Positions 36,619 to 47,836 are shown, counted from the first letter of the stretch. The stretch is DNA of 64,000 bases from Spirometra erinaceieuropaei (GCA_902702965.1 CACRXP010000002.1:286567-350566), one strand, 5' to 3'. Notes: generated from the sequence alone by a model not told the origin. Made by a program: numbers and translations.

Positions 36619-37606
36619 CAGTAGATGGACTAACTAATGAAATTTCAGCCAAAATTTCGAAATTTGTTCCCGCTTCGAAAAGATTAAGTAGGGTTGTAAA
36701 ACTAATAATCATGCAGCAAAATTCGATAATAAATCTGTTACCACAGGATGCCGGCTTTCGAAATAACTGCTTTTCGGGTGTATGCAAAAAGCATACTCTG
36801 TAAAAGCTGACTACTTATGTGGCATACAATTTTCTCATTGATTTTCGATGGCCTTAAAAATTCAATTATATTTCATGGCAAGCATGCATAAAAATATGCA
36901 CTTTTTCATTCTTTGGATAGAAAATTACGTCTTCTTCCGATTTTTTACTCGAAGGAAGGATGTTATTCAGTGTTCAAAGGCTTTTCCGATTCCCGAATAA
37001 TTTTGAATCCGACCTGTCGTTGCACTTGCATTCTGGGTTTCCAAACTACAAGCCATATATTTTCCGCGTACGGAAAACCATACATTTCTCTACGGTATTA
37101 AGAGGAAACCATATGGGTCTCATAAAATGTAGCAGTGGATTTGAACTATATTGTTAAATTTACAAGCCACATTAGTAAATGCAGAGACTTGACGTTTTAT
37201 GAATGACTAAATCACGGTATTAAAAATCGCACAATTATAAACTTTTTTAAAACCGAATTATACCCTTCCTTGGAGTATAAAATTGGAAGATGACGTAATT
37301 TTCTACCGAATCAGCCAAAGAATGAATATTTTTATACATGTTTTACATGAAATATAATTGAAGTTTTAAGGCCATCGAAAATCAATGAGAAAAATGCATG
37401 CCACATACGTAGTCAGCTTTTACAGAGTATGCTTTTTGCATACAGCCGAAAAGAAGTTATTTCGAAAGCCGGCATCCTGTGGTAACAGATTTATTATCGA
37501 ATTTTGTTGCATGATTATTAGTTTTACAACCCTACTTAATTAAGCTTTTCGAAGCGGGAACACATTTCGAAATTTCGGCTGACATTTCATGAGTTTGCCC
37601 ACCTCC
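36619..37606. mobile_element. Foldback element E, highly similar arms
   Basis: Starts CAGTAGATGG after TA and ends in a mutated right terminus. The arms around GATAATAAATCTGTTACCAC and its right-side counterpart are nearly identical over more than 130 bases, more alike than in copies B, C or K. It lies in intron 2 of the KASH gene. Confidence 0.75.
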
Positions 37607-37920
37607 AGGTCGGTTTAATTGCATCAAGTCTATCAAGGATCGGTTCGTCCACAAGGTCGTTAAGGATTTTCTGAAAATTTATTTTTGGTCAATGAGACTT
37701 AAAATGTCTTATTTACTTCGAAGATTTTCCCATCCGTAACCTTGTCCTTTCATTTTGTCGGAATGCATGAAGAAAATTTGTATTTTGAGTTTTCCTATTG
37801 ACAGATTTAACCAAATGATCAGCTTTTTTCTTTTGGAGGCAACATTACCTGGTATGAACTAATTATATTGCCTTCTTATTGTAAGGTTTTATTTTATTTT
37901 CATCCAACTGTGAAAAACCC

Positions 37921-38008
37921 GGCGACGCCGGTTGGATTTGAATCCACGACAGCAAGGAGAAGACTTGAGTACAGCCTACGCCCTAGACACCTTAGCTACG
38001 ATGCCACA
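37921..38008 (-). repeat. tRNA-like SINE unit (minus) of a head-to-head pair
   Basis: Reverse complement has TAGCTAAGGTGTCTAGGGCG and GTGGATTCAAATCC. It faces away from the plus unit 56 bases downstream. In intron 2 of the KASH gene. Confidence 0.55.
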
Positions 38009-38063
38009 CCTGGGGCCTAGGCAACAACTTGACTCAAACGTGATTAAATGCACGGTCCGCGGC

Positions 38064-38150
38064 GGGCCTTCGTAGCTCAGGTGGTTAGAGCGTTGGCTGT
38101 ACTCAAGCCTTCTCCTCGCTTTCGTGTGTTCGAATCCCCTCGAGGTCGCT
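38064..38150 (+). repeat. tRNA-like SINE unit (plus) of a head-to-head pair
   Basis: A box TAGCTCAGGTGGTTAGAGCG and B box GTGTTCGAATCCCC; continues into GAGTTTTCCGCAATTGGGTC, as in other plus units. In intron 2 of the KASH gene. Confidence 0.6.
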
Positions 38151-38814
38151 GAGTTTTCCGCAATTGGGTCAAAATGAATTATTTGAAAATCTGCCTAAAC
38201 GCCTATTTAGGTCCCACTTACCGAAATTTTTATAATTGACGAATAGGCCAGCGCCTTCTGCACAGTCTCCATAAATCGCACATAGAGCATTTTTGTCGAG
38301 AAGCCAGTTTGCACCTTTTCAAAATGTTTCTAAGAGTAGTGGATTTGCTGTCATTGTTCACTTTCTATAGAATCACATTATCAGAATTTTTGAAATGTAC
38401 ACGAAACTGCCTAGATAACCTTTCGGTTGGTTAAGTAGGTCTAATGCCAATCACAGCAAACTCAGTGTACGCAGCGTGCCTTGCTTCAACCATATTTTCG
38501 GGCCTACCGAATCGAAAAAGCGAGATTTTTGAAACACCATTTAGTTAAAACAAGCATTAGATGAAGTGTTGCAAACCATTTTCTGCTTCGTCATGCACTG
38601 GGCAAATGTGGGCGTGGTCACGAAATATATATATAGGTGAGTCATAACCTTGGGTTGCTGTAATCAGGACAGTGGATATTTGCCACTCAGGAATGAATAG
38701 GTAGCAGAAAATTCATCCTACTTTTGCGGTAGCTCATGAGACAAAATGCTAAGCCTCTTTGGAGTGCGCAGTTTAAAACCACATCACAGATATCGTCTGA
38801 CACAGGCAGGAAAC

Positions 38815-38948
38815 NNNNNNNNNNNNNNNNNNNNNNNNNNNNNNNNNNNNNNNNNNNNNNNNNNNNNNNNNNNNNNNNNNNNNNNNNNNNNNNNNNNNNN
38901 NNNNNNNNNNNNNNNNNNNNNNNNNNNNNNNNNNNNNNNNNNNNNNNN
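38815..38948. other. Assembly gap (134 N)
   Basis: Unresolved bases in KASH-gene intron 2, 162 bases before exon 3. A small exon or splice site could be hidden. Confidence 1.
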
Positions 38949-39110
38949 ACCACCTAAAATGGATAAATTAAAGGACAGAACAGAGACACGGAGATGTTAG
39001 TGCCATATTTATTGATATTATCATTAAGTAACCTTCCCTTTTTGCAGCAAGTCCTTCCGTTCTACGAATGTTAGTATAAAATAGAATTCTTCCATATTTT
39101 AATCCTGAAG

Positions 39111-39432
39111 ACCCACACTTCGGGATACGAGTCTGGGCCCGATGCGGGAGATTGCCTCTACCAGTTCAGCTCAGATAGAACTTGCGATACCGCGGTGCAG
39201 ACACCAAACTGCACGGCAGGTGTCCGCGGCCGTAATTTGGACGACCACCTGCCCATGGCAATCCCAGAGGAACCCGACTCCTCCTCGGACGGTCTGGCCG
39301 TTCGTGCTCAGAGGCCACCTCGAGGTTCAGAAATACTGGTACGGTCTGAACAGAACCTGGAAAAGTTGCGGAGCTTCCTCGTTTGCATCCTGTCCGGGAC
39401 GAATGTGCCAAATGCCACCGAAGACGGCACAG
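39111..39432 (+). CDS. KASH-domain gene, exon 3: polar linker exon
   Basis: Residues 409-515 plus the first base of codon 516. The frame is open through 322 bases of otherwise stop-rich sequence, and the translation is polar and acidic (for example Ile-Pro-Glu-Glu-Pro-Asp-Ser-Ser-Ser-Asp), then helical (Glu-Gln-Asn-Leu-Glu-Lys-Leu-Arg-Ser-Phe-Leu). It starts after an AAG-type acceptor (tattttaatcctgaag), which is less usual than CAG/TAG, and ends before GTTCGC, a weak donor. Its phases (0 in, 1 out) fit exons 2 and 4 exactly, which is the main support. The exon lies 162 bases downstream of the N gap, so an earlier exon could be hidden there. Skipping it would need a different acceptor for exon 4 (ending 44119, phase 0), so alternative inclusion is possible. 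Confidence 0.62.
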
Positions 39433-39870
39433 GTTCGCGAATTTTTAAGTCATTAAACTTTGCTATTGAAAAACACATAAGTAGGCAAGTTAATCTGGGA
39501 TCAACGTCTCCCAGGGCAAAAATTACCAAAGGGAATTGCTTGTGACAACTTGCGGTCCCCTTAGGTTACTCAGGATGCCACTTTTATATCAGATTTTTGC
39601 AGGTGGCAAAGTGACTACAGAAGTTAAAAAGCCGCTTTTTGAGTTCGCTTACATGTGTGGGAGATGAAGTACGGTTTAGCCGATTTGCCTATCTACTCAT
39701 CCACCCCTCACGGCGCCTTTAATTTTATTTATATGAATAGGAAGGGAAGAAGGTTGAAAGGAGCAGTGCTTACGTCTCAGACCACCTGAGGCTAGGGTCG
39801 TCCATGTAAATGCACAACATTCTTGTTTACCGCTGGCTGTGTGGGAAAGTTGGGCTAAGATGGGAAAGAT

Positions 39871-40845
39871 GGGCTAACTCATGTATTGTCGACCGAAATT
39901 CCGAAATGCGTTTTCGTTTCGAAGAGATTAATTAAGTAGGGTTGTAAAACTGGTCAGCATGAAACCTACTTCTATGATATTTCAGTTACCTCAGGGTGCC
40001 GGCTTTCGAATGAACTTCCTTCCGGCTGCATGCAAAAACTACACTCTGTAACAAATGACTACTTAAATAACATGATTTTTCTTATTTATTTTCGATGCTC
40101 CATAAAAGCCCAATTATATTTTATGGAAAACATGCACAAAATATTCATTCTTTTGCTCTTTCGATAGAAAATTGCATCTTCTTTCGATTTTATACTCGAA
40201 GGAGGGACACAATTCAGTTTTCAAAATGTTTCTAATTGTGGGACTTTTAAATACCTTAAATGGCCGTTCGTATATGTCATTTCTTTTCATTTACCATTGT
40301 GGCTCGTAAAGTTAACAATATGAATCAAATCCACTGCTAAATTTCATGAACCCTTTATGGTCCCCTTTGATTACCGTAGAGAAATTGGTGATTTTCTGTA
40401 CGCGGAAAATTTACGGATTGTAGTTTAGAAACCCCGAATCCAAGTGTAACGGTAGAGCGAGTTCAAAATTATTCGGGAAGTGGAAACGTTTTTGATAACC
40501 AAATTATGCCCTTTCTTTCAGTAAAAAATTAGAAGATGACATAGTGTTCTACTGAATGAGCAATTGAATGAATATTTTTATGCATGTTTTCCATGAAATA
40601 TAACTGGACATGTAGGCGTATCGAAAATCAATGAGAAAAATGCATGCGACCTAAGCAGTCATTTTGCAGAGTGTCTTTTCTGCATGCGGCCGTAAGGAAG
40701 TTCGTTCGAAAGCCGGCATCCTGAGCTAACTGAAATATAGTAGAAGTATGTTGCAGACTGACTAGTTTTACGACCCTACTTAATTAATCTTTTCGAAACG
40801 AAAACGCATTTCGGAATTCCGGTTGACATTTCATGAGTTAGCCCA
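39871..40845. mobile_element. Foldback element F
   Basis: Both arms present: left end GGGCTAACTCATG and right end CATGAGTTAGCCC match as reverse complements. Same subfamily as E (interior TAGGGTTGTAAAACT). It lies in intron 3 of the KASH gene. Confidence 0.75.
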
Positions 40846-42165
40846 CATGCTTTAAATCCAATGACCAATAAGTGGGTTTACGTGGGACACAAGTAATTAG
40901 GACATGTAGTCTACATGAATGAACTTTGTTCACGAAAGAACTGCGAAGTAAATTCTGTGTAGAATGCAGATGATAGCTGGGACACGGTTGGTTGGGAAAA
41001 CTTTTCTTCAAGAGTAGCCGCAGGCTTAGGGTCAGTTGAAGTGTCGTCGAGTTTCTTGCCGTGTTATCAATTTTGCACGGTGAAGGCATGCATGTAGTCA
41101 TCCTCAAAAAGCTGAACTGAGCGACGTGCGAAGGAGACTGGCAGACAAACCATGCATTTATTGCAACGGGCAGACTCGATTGCGTGCATTAGGCTAACAT
41201 TTGTAGTAGTTCTTATAGTAGACAAACTGAAATATCGGATGTCGCACAGTTAGAAAACCGGCCTCGCCAGACGATGTAAGACCTCTGGCCTACCGACTGT
41301 TTTGTCAAGTGCTTACATTTGGACGTCACCTCCAGCCTGTGAAGAGTGAACATTCACTTTTTTGTTTCTGTCTTACAAGCCGAAATTAATGTACTTTGGT
41401 GCTCCGACTACGCTAGGCTGGCAGGGCAGAAGGCGGATACTTAAAACAGGCCAAGTTAATACGTTCCGTTTTCTCGCACTCAGAACGACTCTTGTCTTGA
41501 GTGTCGAATAAACGAGAATACGGCAGACCGACCGTTGCAGGCGACGACGTCGATCGCGGGTACATCACCACTGACTTGCACGGGAAGTAGCTTCGAATGA
41601 GGTATACTTGTGCAGCATCTTCCGGACTCCTCTCCCATGAATTTTACTTCGATGACAAGACAACGTCAGAGCGGCCTGGCGTGTACGCAGGGACTGACAA
41701 AGTCAAGGGCCCCTCTGTGCGCGCCACACACAAGACCCGGCTCTCATCCTGTGTATGGCGAGCTGCAGTAGGGGCGCTCTGGCCCTCATATCATCGAGCC
41801 ACTGCGGACTGATTCCCAATCCTGAGAATGATCGAGTTGCACCGTCAGTTGGCAGTCTCCAAAACCACGACATTTGGTTCGTCGTGGTAGATTAAAGTGC
41901 ATTAGAGTCATGGTAGTGAGGAACGTGCTTACCATGGGGATGAATTTCGGCGTGTTGGTCTCGTTCTCTTTTTTCTCTTTCCCGTGTACCACCAAGTAAT
42001 GAGGAATATGGATCATTCCATTCATCCGTTAGAGCACTCGGTTAGACCTCGAGAGAGCAGCAGCAGTTGGACTCCGCCGGTTGATGGACACCGAGCGTTC
42101 TGTAGGACGCAGGAATAGGTACTCACCTATACAGCAGACGGCCTTGCGCTAAATTCCAGAGAACG

Positions 42166-42260
42166 GAGTTAGGGGTAAGGGTAAGTGTTAGAGTTAGCTT
42201 TAGGCTAAGTGTCAAGAAATGGCAATAGGCACCGCCTGGAGTTCTGCGAAAGGTTACCTG
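42166..42260. repeat. Repeat with degenerate TTAGGG-type array, copy 2
   Basis: GGAGTTAGGGGTAAGGGTAA, then GTTAGAGTTAGCTTTAGG, then a CTGGAGTTCTGCGAAAGG segment like the flank of copy 3. Confidence 0.45.
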
Positions 42261-42794
42261 CAACGCAAGGAGTGTTCCTGTCCTTGTGTCCAAACAAATG
42301 TTCTAGTAGCTGACATGTTGTTATCACTTCTCAAAATGTCAAATTTTGTGTTTCCCGACTCGCTGTAGACTTTCGACAGCTCGTCCAGAATAATACTAAC
42401 GTTCACTTGTAAGATTCGGTTCTAACCATGAAATCTTCTCCATTTTGCTTGGAGAAATAATGTGAATGTTGGGGTTATGGAGCGTTTTCCGGAGAGAGGC
42501 ACACGATCCTTGGATTTTGGTAATCTCAACAGGTACAACTGAAGCCATATAATGTAGGTTTTCGTGTGTAGAAGTGTCTAACTGAAAGCATCGGGCTAGG
42601 AGATTATATACTGGTTAAACGGAGACGTCCGCCTCTAGGTATACTGGAAGTGGTATCCATTTTCACAATAAGAACTTTGCGCAGCTATTCGGGTAAAGTC
42701 AGCAATAATTCCTGATTCTGACACCGTTTTCGGTCCTTTTGAAAAGTATTGTATGTTCCATGAGTTACAGGCAGATTGCATGCCCGTCGTTTGA

Positions 42795-43443
42795 CACAAC
42801 GCACATAGATTGAAACAATGTTTTCCCGGGATAAATTTGAACAAGGCAAAGGCGACAAAGCATGCAGAATTTACTGACGTCATAAATTTCGAGACCTCTC
42901 ATTCAGCTGCACACGGTCATTGCATAGTTATATGACAAGGCAAACTGTTCAATCAACAACGACCGGGCGACGACTGGGCGTCTCCTGCGCTTTGCAGAGG
43001 CCGCTGCAATGCGGAGGAGGAGACCAGAACTCTGTAAGCAGCTGGACCATGTGATAAACCTGGCACTGCCATGGTAATTATCGATTATGGACGAAACCCT
43101 GTTCCCATGTGCGCCTTCTCATTTCGCCCCCACCTGCCCCCCTCTCCCCGGCATGACTGAATGCTCCCCGCACGTTGCACTCTAAATCACGCCGCATAAG
43201 TTCTTTCATACTTGGATGACTTCTCTCCCCCTCCCCCCCCCTCGCCATATGCACCCGCATACTTGACCCATGCTTCAGGTTACGTATCACGTTTTGTCTC
43301 TCTAGGTCGATCGTTGATTGAACAGTTTGCCTTGTCATATAACTATGCAATGACCGTGTGCAGCTGAATGAGAGGTCTCGAAATTTATGACGTCAGTAAA
43401 TTCTGCATGCTTTGTCGCCTTTGCCTTGTTCACAACGCACATA
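42795..43443 (+). mobile_element. Penelope-like non-autonomous copy with identical inverted repeats, inside KASH-gene intron
   Basis: Two 119-base arms (42839-42957 and 43313-43431) appear identical as reverse complements. A 13-base perfect direct repeat (CACAACGCACATA) flanks the unit at 42795-42807 and 43431-43443. On the left, 31 unique bases (42808-42838) separate the direct repeat from the arm; on the right the arm abuts it. The 355-base interior has no long frame but carries a C-rich tract (43221-43246) near the right arm, as in the 16891 element. Architecture is the same as that element in the opposite orientation. It lies between exons 3 and 4 of the KASH gene with its hammerhead-like motif in the gene's sense. 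Confidence 0.72.
43356..43409 (+). ncRNA. Hammerhead-ribozyme-like fold, well-formed stems, one-base core insertion
   Basis: Stem I pairs TGCAG (43359-43363) with CTGCA (43403-43407), extendable by two wobble pairs. The core CTGAATGA differs from CTGANGA by one extra base. Stem II is GAG-AGGT-CTC, followed directly by GAAA. Stem III pairs TTTA with TAAA around a loop holding the palindrome TGACGTCA, and the predicted cut follows ATT at 43402. Short stem III with a palindromic loop is known for Penelope-type hammerheads, which act as dimers. The extra core base may abolish activity. The identical left arm holds a minus-strand copy (42861-42914). Confidence 0.55.
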
Positions 43444-44102
43444 AGATATAAGTAAGAGATAGAAGAATACTTTGGTAGAGATTGTCTTAGGATTCCTGAC
43501 TGTGGAAACAATGGATGGGAGGACGATGAGGTTTGGAAAATATAGGAATTTATCCTGTAAAGGAAAAAGATATATCATGTCTACGTCATTAAATTTTGCA
43601 TATAAGCGCATTGCAGGAAAACACTATTATAAGCTCACCCAACCTATGTGAAGTTAACTGTTTTCGCCAGACCTGATGTGATCATTTGCGGATGAGTGGC
43701 GTTCTCATGGAATTTCCGCAGGAAGAGAGAGGGAGAGACCATATTCACTAGAGCAGCAAGAACACGTGTCGTACGCTGACATATCTGCTTTTTATTAGGA
43801 ATTTGAACAGCGTCCCAGAAAAGTAGATGAACTAAAGGGTAGAGGAAAGCACCATTTGATTTTTGACTGCGGAAGATAAAAGGAGTCTGATAGTAGATTG
43901 ATAGACATACGTAGATTATGAAGATAGCAAAACAAGAAACACATTTCTTAAAATTTGCTTTTTGAGGGAGTCAAAATGAGGGTACGCTCTTCGGTCAAGC
44001 CAACTGGTCTTGGGTGACGATGAGTACGTCAGTCTAGCTTCTTCAAAGGGGGCTGAAGTCAGATCTTTTGCCATCTCCTTACCCCTGTGCCTAATTTTGT
44101 AG

Positions 44103-44240
44103 ACGAGACTCCCCTGCAGACTCCACTGGAGAAGAACGCCGGTGGATGCAGCCGAGCAACACAGGCCTCCGGCTGTGCGCTTTCGGCAGCGCTGGAGAAG
44201 AGTTTTGAATGCATCTCCGAATCAACGGAACAGAATATCA
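44103..44240 (+). CDS. KASH-domain gene, exon 4: start of helical spectrin-like segment
   Basis: Residues 516 (split) to 562 (split). The acceptor is strong (gtgcctaattttgtag); the donor GTATGC is weaker. Phase 1 in and phase 1 out match exons 3 and 5. The sequence moves from a polar start to an amphipathic stretch (Ala-Ala-Leu-Glu-Lys-Ser-Phe-Glu-Cys-Ile) that continues into exon 5. A second in-frame acceptor (actcccctgcag, ending 44119) would give phase 0 and allow direct joining to exon 2, so two acceptor choices in the same frame exist. The intron before it (39433-44102) holds a foldback element and a Penelope-like copy with a hammerhead-like motif. Confidence 0.75.
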
Positions 44241-44345
44241 GTATGCTAAGCAGTCTGAGTGACGATCGCGTTAAAGGTTCGCACTAAAGTAGTATCCGAC
44301 TTCCCAAATTTCCTCATTTTGATGATGTGAAATGATTTGTCTTTA

Positions 44346-44412
44346 GGATAAGGTGATACCATACTTACAGCACAGGTACTAGCCAAAAGCTGTTAGTATG
44401 GTATCACCTTAC
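44346..44412. repeat. Intronic hairpin repeat
   Basis: GATAAGGTGATACCATAC and its reverse complement GTATGGTATCACCTTACC enclose a loop with ACAGCACAGGTACTAGCC. The loop plus one flank recur at 5979-6025 (GGTAAGGAGATAGC, ACAGCACAGGTAATAGCC) without the second arm. Lies in KASH-gene intron 4. Confidence 0.6.
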
Positions 44413-45323
44413 CCTAAAGTATATTACTAGCTGCCTGTCGGCAGCTAATGAATATTACGCGGTTATCCACTGAGGCTGATGGACTTTAGCTCAAATATTC
44501 ATGTATAAAATTCTCGGTCTGAGCCTATAGACCTTGAATAAACTGATCTACTCCAACTTCGTAGATAATTTCTGAGGAAATTAAAAAGCGACAAGGATTT
44601 GTCTGTCCGATGTTTTAAGTGAATAAGGAAGGATAGGATTACTGTCTACCGACTTATGGCATGGCGAAAATGGAAATTCTCCACGCCAAATCTGTAGTTT
44701 TTAAAATTAATGTTTGGGTTCTTTCTTCAAACACGGATAGTTTATTTGTTAGTCCGGTAGTCTTAGTGTTTTATTGGTAGTATGCAGCGGTTGAGCGGGT
44801 AATCGAAAATTTAACCTTCCAGGCTACAAGGCAACCACAAAGTACTTAATATTAAATCAAAAACACGAACTTCATCTAAGGGGTATTGAGAACTATTAGT
44901 AGCTCATATTCGTCAGTACTTACGAAAAAGATATACAATTTCAAGACAGACATCGGACAATTTAAAACCATTGTCTCTGGTTTTGGGTCCCACGAAGCCT
45001 GTTTACTACTGACTAAACAATGGCCTGCTAAAATATGCAAAACATATTCTAACACACGCACACCTACCAATTGTTCAGTAGGGCCTATTGTTCCCAACTG
45101 CCTTTCTTATTCTCCACTATAGATGGCGACTTCACGAAGTTTGCATACTTATAGAGAGTAGGAATTTAACTCTGCAGAGGTTGCCGAATATTTAAGAGGA
45201 TGGCAGCTAAGACCAAACGTGAGCAGATTAGACAGACTCAGGAGGATGCTCGCATATTTCGCTAATTAAAAATTGCTTGATCGCGCCTGCACTTTCGTCG
45301 CTTCTTACTTTTCGATGATTCAG

Positions 45324-45535
45324 AGTGTCAGCCACTGGAGTCGAACTGCGTCGAATTAGCTACCCGCTGGAAGCTCCTGTTGGCGTGGACGCGGCGTCAT
45401 TTTGAAGACCTACGAGAGCTTAACAGTCTCCAGTCCCGTCTCAGCGGGCTCGCCGCACGCAGTCAAGTCCTATCTGGCTTCGCCGATCGGGCGTTTGATG
45501 GCTGTAACAGTCTGCCGTCAACGGCCGAAATGACT
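45324..45535 (+). CDS. KASH-domain gene, exon 5: spectrin-like helix
   Basis: Residues 563-632. The acceptor is good (cttacttttcgatgattcag); the donor is GTTAGT at 45536, acceptable but not consensus. The translation is a long amphipathic helix with the heptad-spaced Trp/Leu pattern of a spectrin repeat: Arg-Trp-Lys-Leu-Leu-Leu-Ala-Trp around W577 and W583, then Asp-Leu-Arg-Glu-Leu-Asn-Ser-Leu-Gln-Ser-Arg-Leu. Spectrin repeats act as spacers and dimer surfaces in nesprin-family proteins. I see one convincing repeat in exons 4-7 rather than a long array, so this is either a short KASH protein or the C-terminal part of a longer one. Phase 1 in, 0 out. Confidence 0.82.
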
Positions 45536-45654
45536 GTTAGTTTACCACTTGCTGGTTCTTACCGTTTGGACGTCTAAGTAGAGTTTGTGCCGACTTTAAC
45601 TATCCCGTTGTAAACCAAGAAGCATGACGTATTAACTAAAACGACAGTCTTTTA

Positions 45655-46407
45655 ACTATGCGTCTGTCTAAAAACAACTACTTCGGCAGTATGCCTTTTT
45701 CCAATTGATCTGCAGTGCCCTCATAAGTTCAAATTTATTTTATAGAAAATGTGTCCAGAGGTTTTCTTTTTTTGTACTGATTTGGTAGTAAATTACGTCC
45801 TCTTCAAATTCTGTACTCGGGAAGGCGTATCCTTCGGTCATAAAAGGCGTCTTTCAATTCCTGATTGATTTTAAAATCGGTCTATCGTTGCGCTAGCGTT
45901 TGAGGTTTCTAAACTGCAGGCTGCAGAGCTTCCAATCAGAGAAAATCACGCATTGCTTTACGCCATAAAGCCTAAAACATGCAGGGTTCATCGAATTTTT
46001 CAATAAATGCGAATCATGTTCTATACTTCATAAGGAACATTAATAAGCGTGCAGAAAAGATGAAATTTGAATAGACATCTCACGGGCTTAAAGTATCTCA
46101 TGATTGAGAACGTTTTCAAAACCAAAAGATACCCTGTCAACGAGTATAAGATTTGGAAAGGATGTAACGTTCTGCCAAATGAGTATGAGAAAGAGTATGT
46201 TTTCGCATGTTTTCTACATAGTATATCTACTCTTATAAGGGCATTGGGAATTAACAAAAATAATACATGCCACTTAAACAGCCATTTGCTGCCGAGTTTT
46301 TTTGCATGACTCGGAAAGAAGTGTATTCAAAGTCGGCAATCCCCTCTAATTAAAAATGTACTTCAGAATTTAGTTTAATATTTTGTGAACTAGGCCACAT
46401 ACTGTAG
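45655..46407. mobile_element. Foldback element G, degraded and left-truncated
   Basis: The loop and right arm are recognisable, ending near TGTGAACTAGGCCAC; most of the left arm before the AACTACTT segment is missing. It lies in intron 5 of the KASH gene. Confidence 0.55.
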
Positions 46408-47106
46408 GTTGCTGTTTAATCATGTGTCAAAAAGTCACCTAGACATTGCTGAGTCCTGGCTTCCGTCTACAAGACGTGATGGAAAACAGTCCTGACTCGT
46501 TGAATTCGAAGTTTCTACTAAAATAGCTAGGAGTTTATGCAGCAGATGGTGAAGAAGTCTGACTACACGTGGATTCTAAAAAAATTGTTTTCATAGTTGG
46601 TTTTGGCATAGTCTTGGATGATTACTTGCGGCGGGTAAAGCCTGCTCTGAGCTAAGTACCCACCGGTAAGTACTGCATTTCGAATCGAGAGAGGCAGGTC
46701 TAAGACCGCGGGTCTGAGCTGGTCGCCATCTACCTGTCCGTTCATGCCTGACGCAACCATCATTGTCGATACAAGCGAAAACAGGAGTTCCAGGAAGTAA
46801 AAGTGGATGCGATGGCTGGAACAAGAGCTTTATTCTCCTGACACCTCGGACTCACGCTCGAGCCCAGCCCCAGAAACAGTACCAGATATCCATATTTGGT
46901 ACAATTATCATCCTTAATTTCAGGGAGTCCAGGTCTTAGGGTTGGCCTAATAACCCATAACTATCAGAACAATTACCCCTATAGGACGGTGGTGCTGCCT
47001 GAGCACGAAGACCTGCTATACTCCCTCACCTTTGTGACTGCCAAAAACGCAGGAGAAGGGGTCATTACTATTTATATATTTTGACAACCTTGATTCATAT
47101 TCTGAC

Positions 47107-47704
47107 GAGGTTTGGTTGTGCAGTCCCACTTGATTGATGCCATATGGGTAGCTTACTAAAACAATTTTAGTTAACATACTAAATTAGCCACTTGTTGGAT
47201 TATGAAGGGAAAGAGAGCGCAAGATGAGCTCGAAACACGCGCAGGGAAGCGAGTGAAGATGGCGTGCACACAATCCCTCCCCGCGACACAGCCACTCGCT
47301 GGATTAAGTGGATATGGGGGGCGCAATCACAATTGGTAGGTCACTGAGGCTACCGAGCGGTAAGTCGCAGTGCATGGCCATCGTAGTAGAACCGACGGAG
47401 TTCTAGTCCGTCCGAACAATTCTATTAGCAAGTCTACTCGGCCAGTCGCTAGATTAAGATAATGAAGCGAGAGCCGGCAGGGCTCAAACCACGCGGACGG
47501 AAGCGCATGCGAACTACTAACTGAAGTAACCGAGGTTGGCGTAAAAGCACTCCTCCCCTCGTGGCACAGTCACCCCCTGGATTAGAACGGCAAGAAAGTT
47601 GCAAGTACGTGATATTTGCAAAGTCGGCGTATTCGCACCTACAAATTTTTTTTAGAAAGCTAAACATGCAATATCGCTCACGAGGGGCTGCAGGACCAAA
47701 CCTC
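47107..47704. mobile_element. TIR element, second copy, in KASH-gene intron 5
   Basis: Ends GAGGTTTGGTTGTGCAG and (reverse complement) GAGGTTTGGTCCTGCAG. The interior shares with 23028-23562, in reverse orientation, the CACTCGCTGG motif and the segments near the Ser/Cys-free GC-rich tract. It lies 132 bases before exon 6 of the KASH gene. Confidence 0.65.
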
Positions 47705-47836
47705 ACCCATAATTTTAACGCCAATTGAAGGACCATATTCCCTCCCTGTCGCAGTGTGCTTTAACCCCACTACTTCCCACCTACGTCCACATCGCCTTTT
47801 TGCCTCATGCAAACTTCTCTGCCAATTTCGCCCTAG

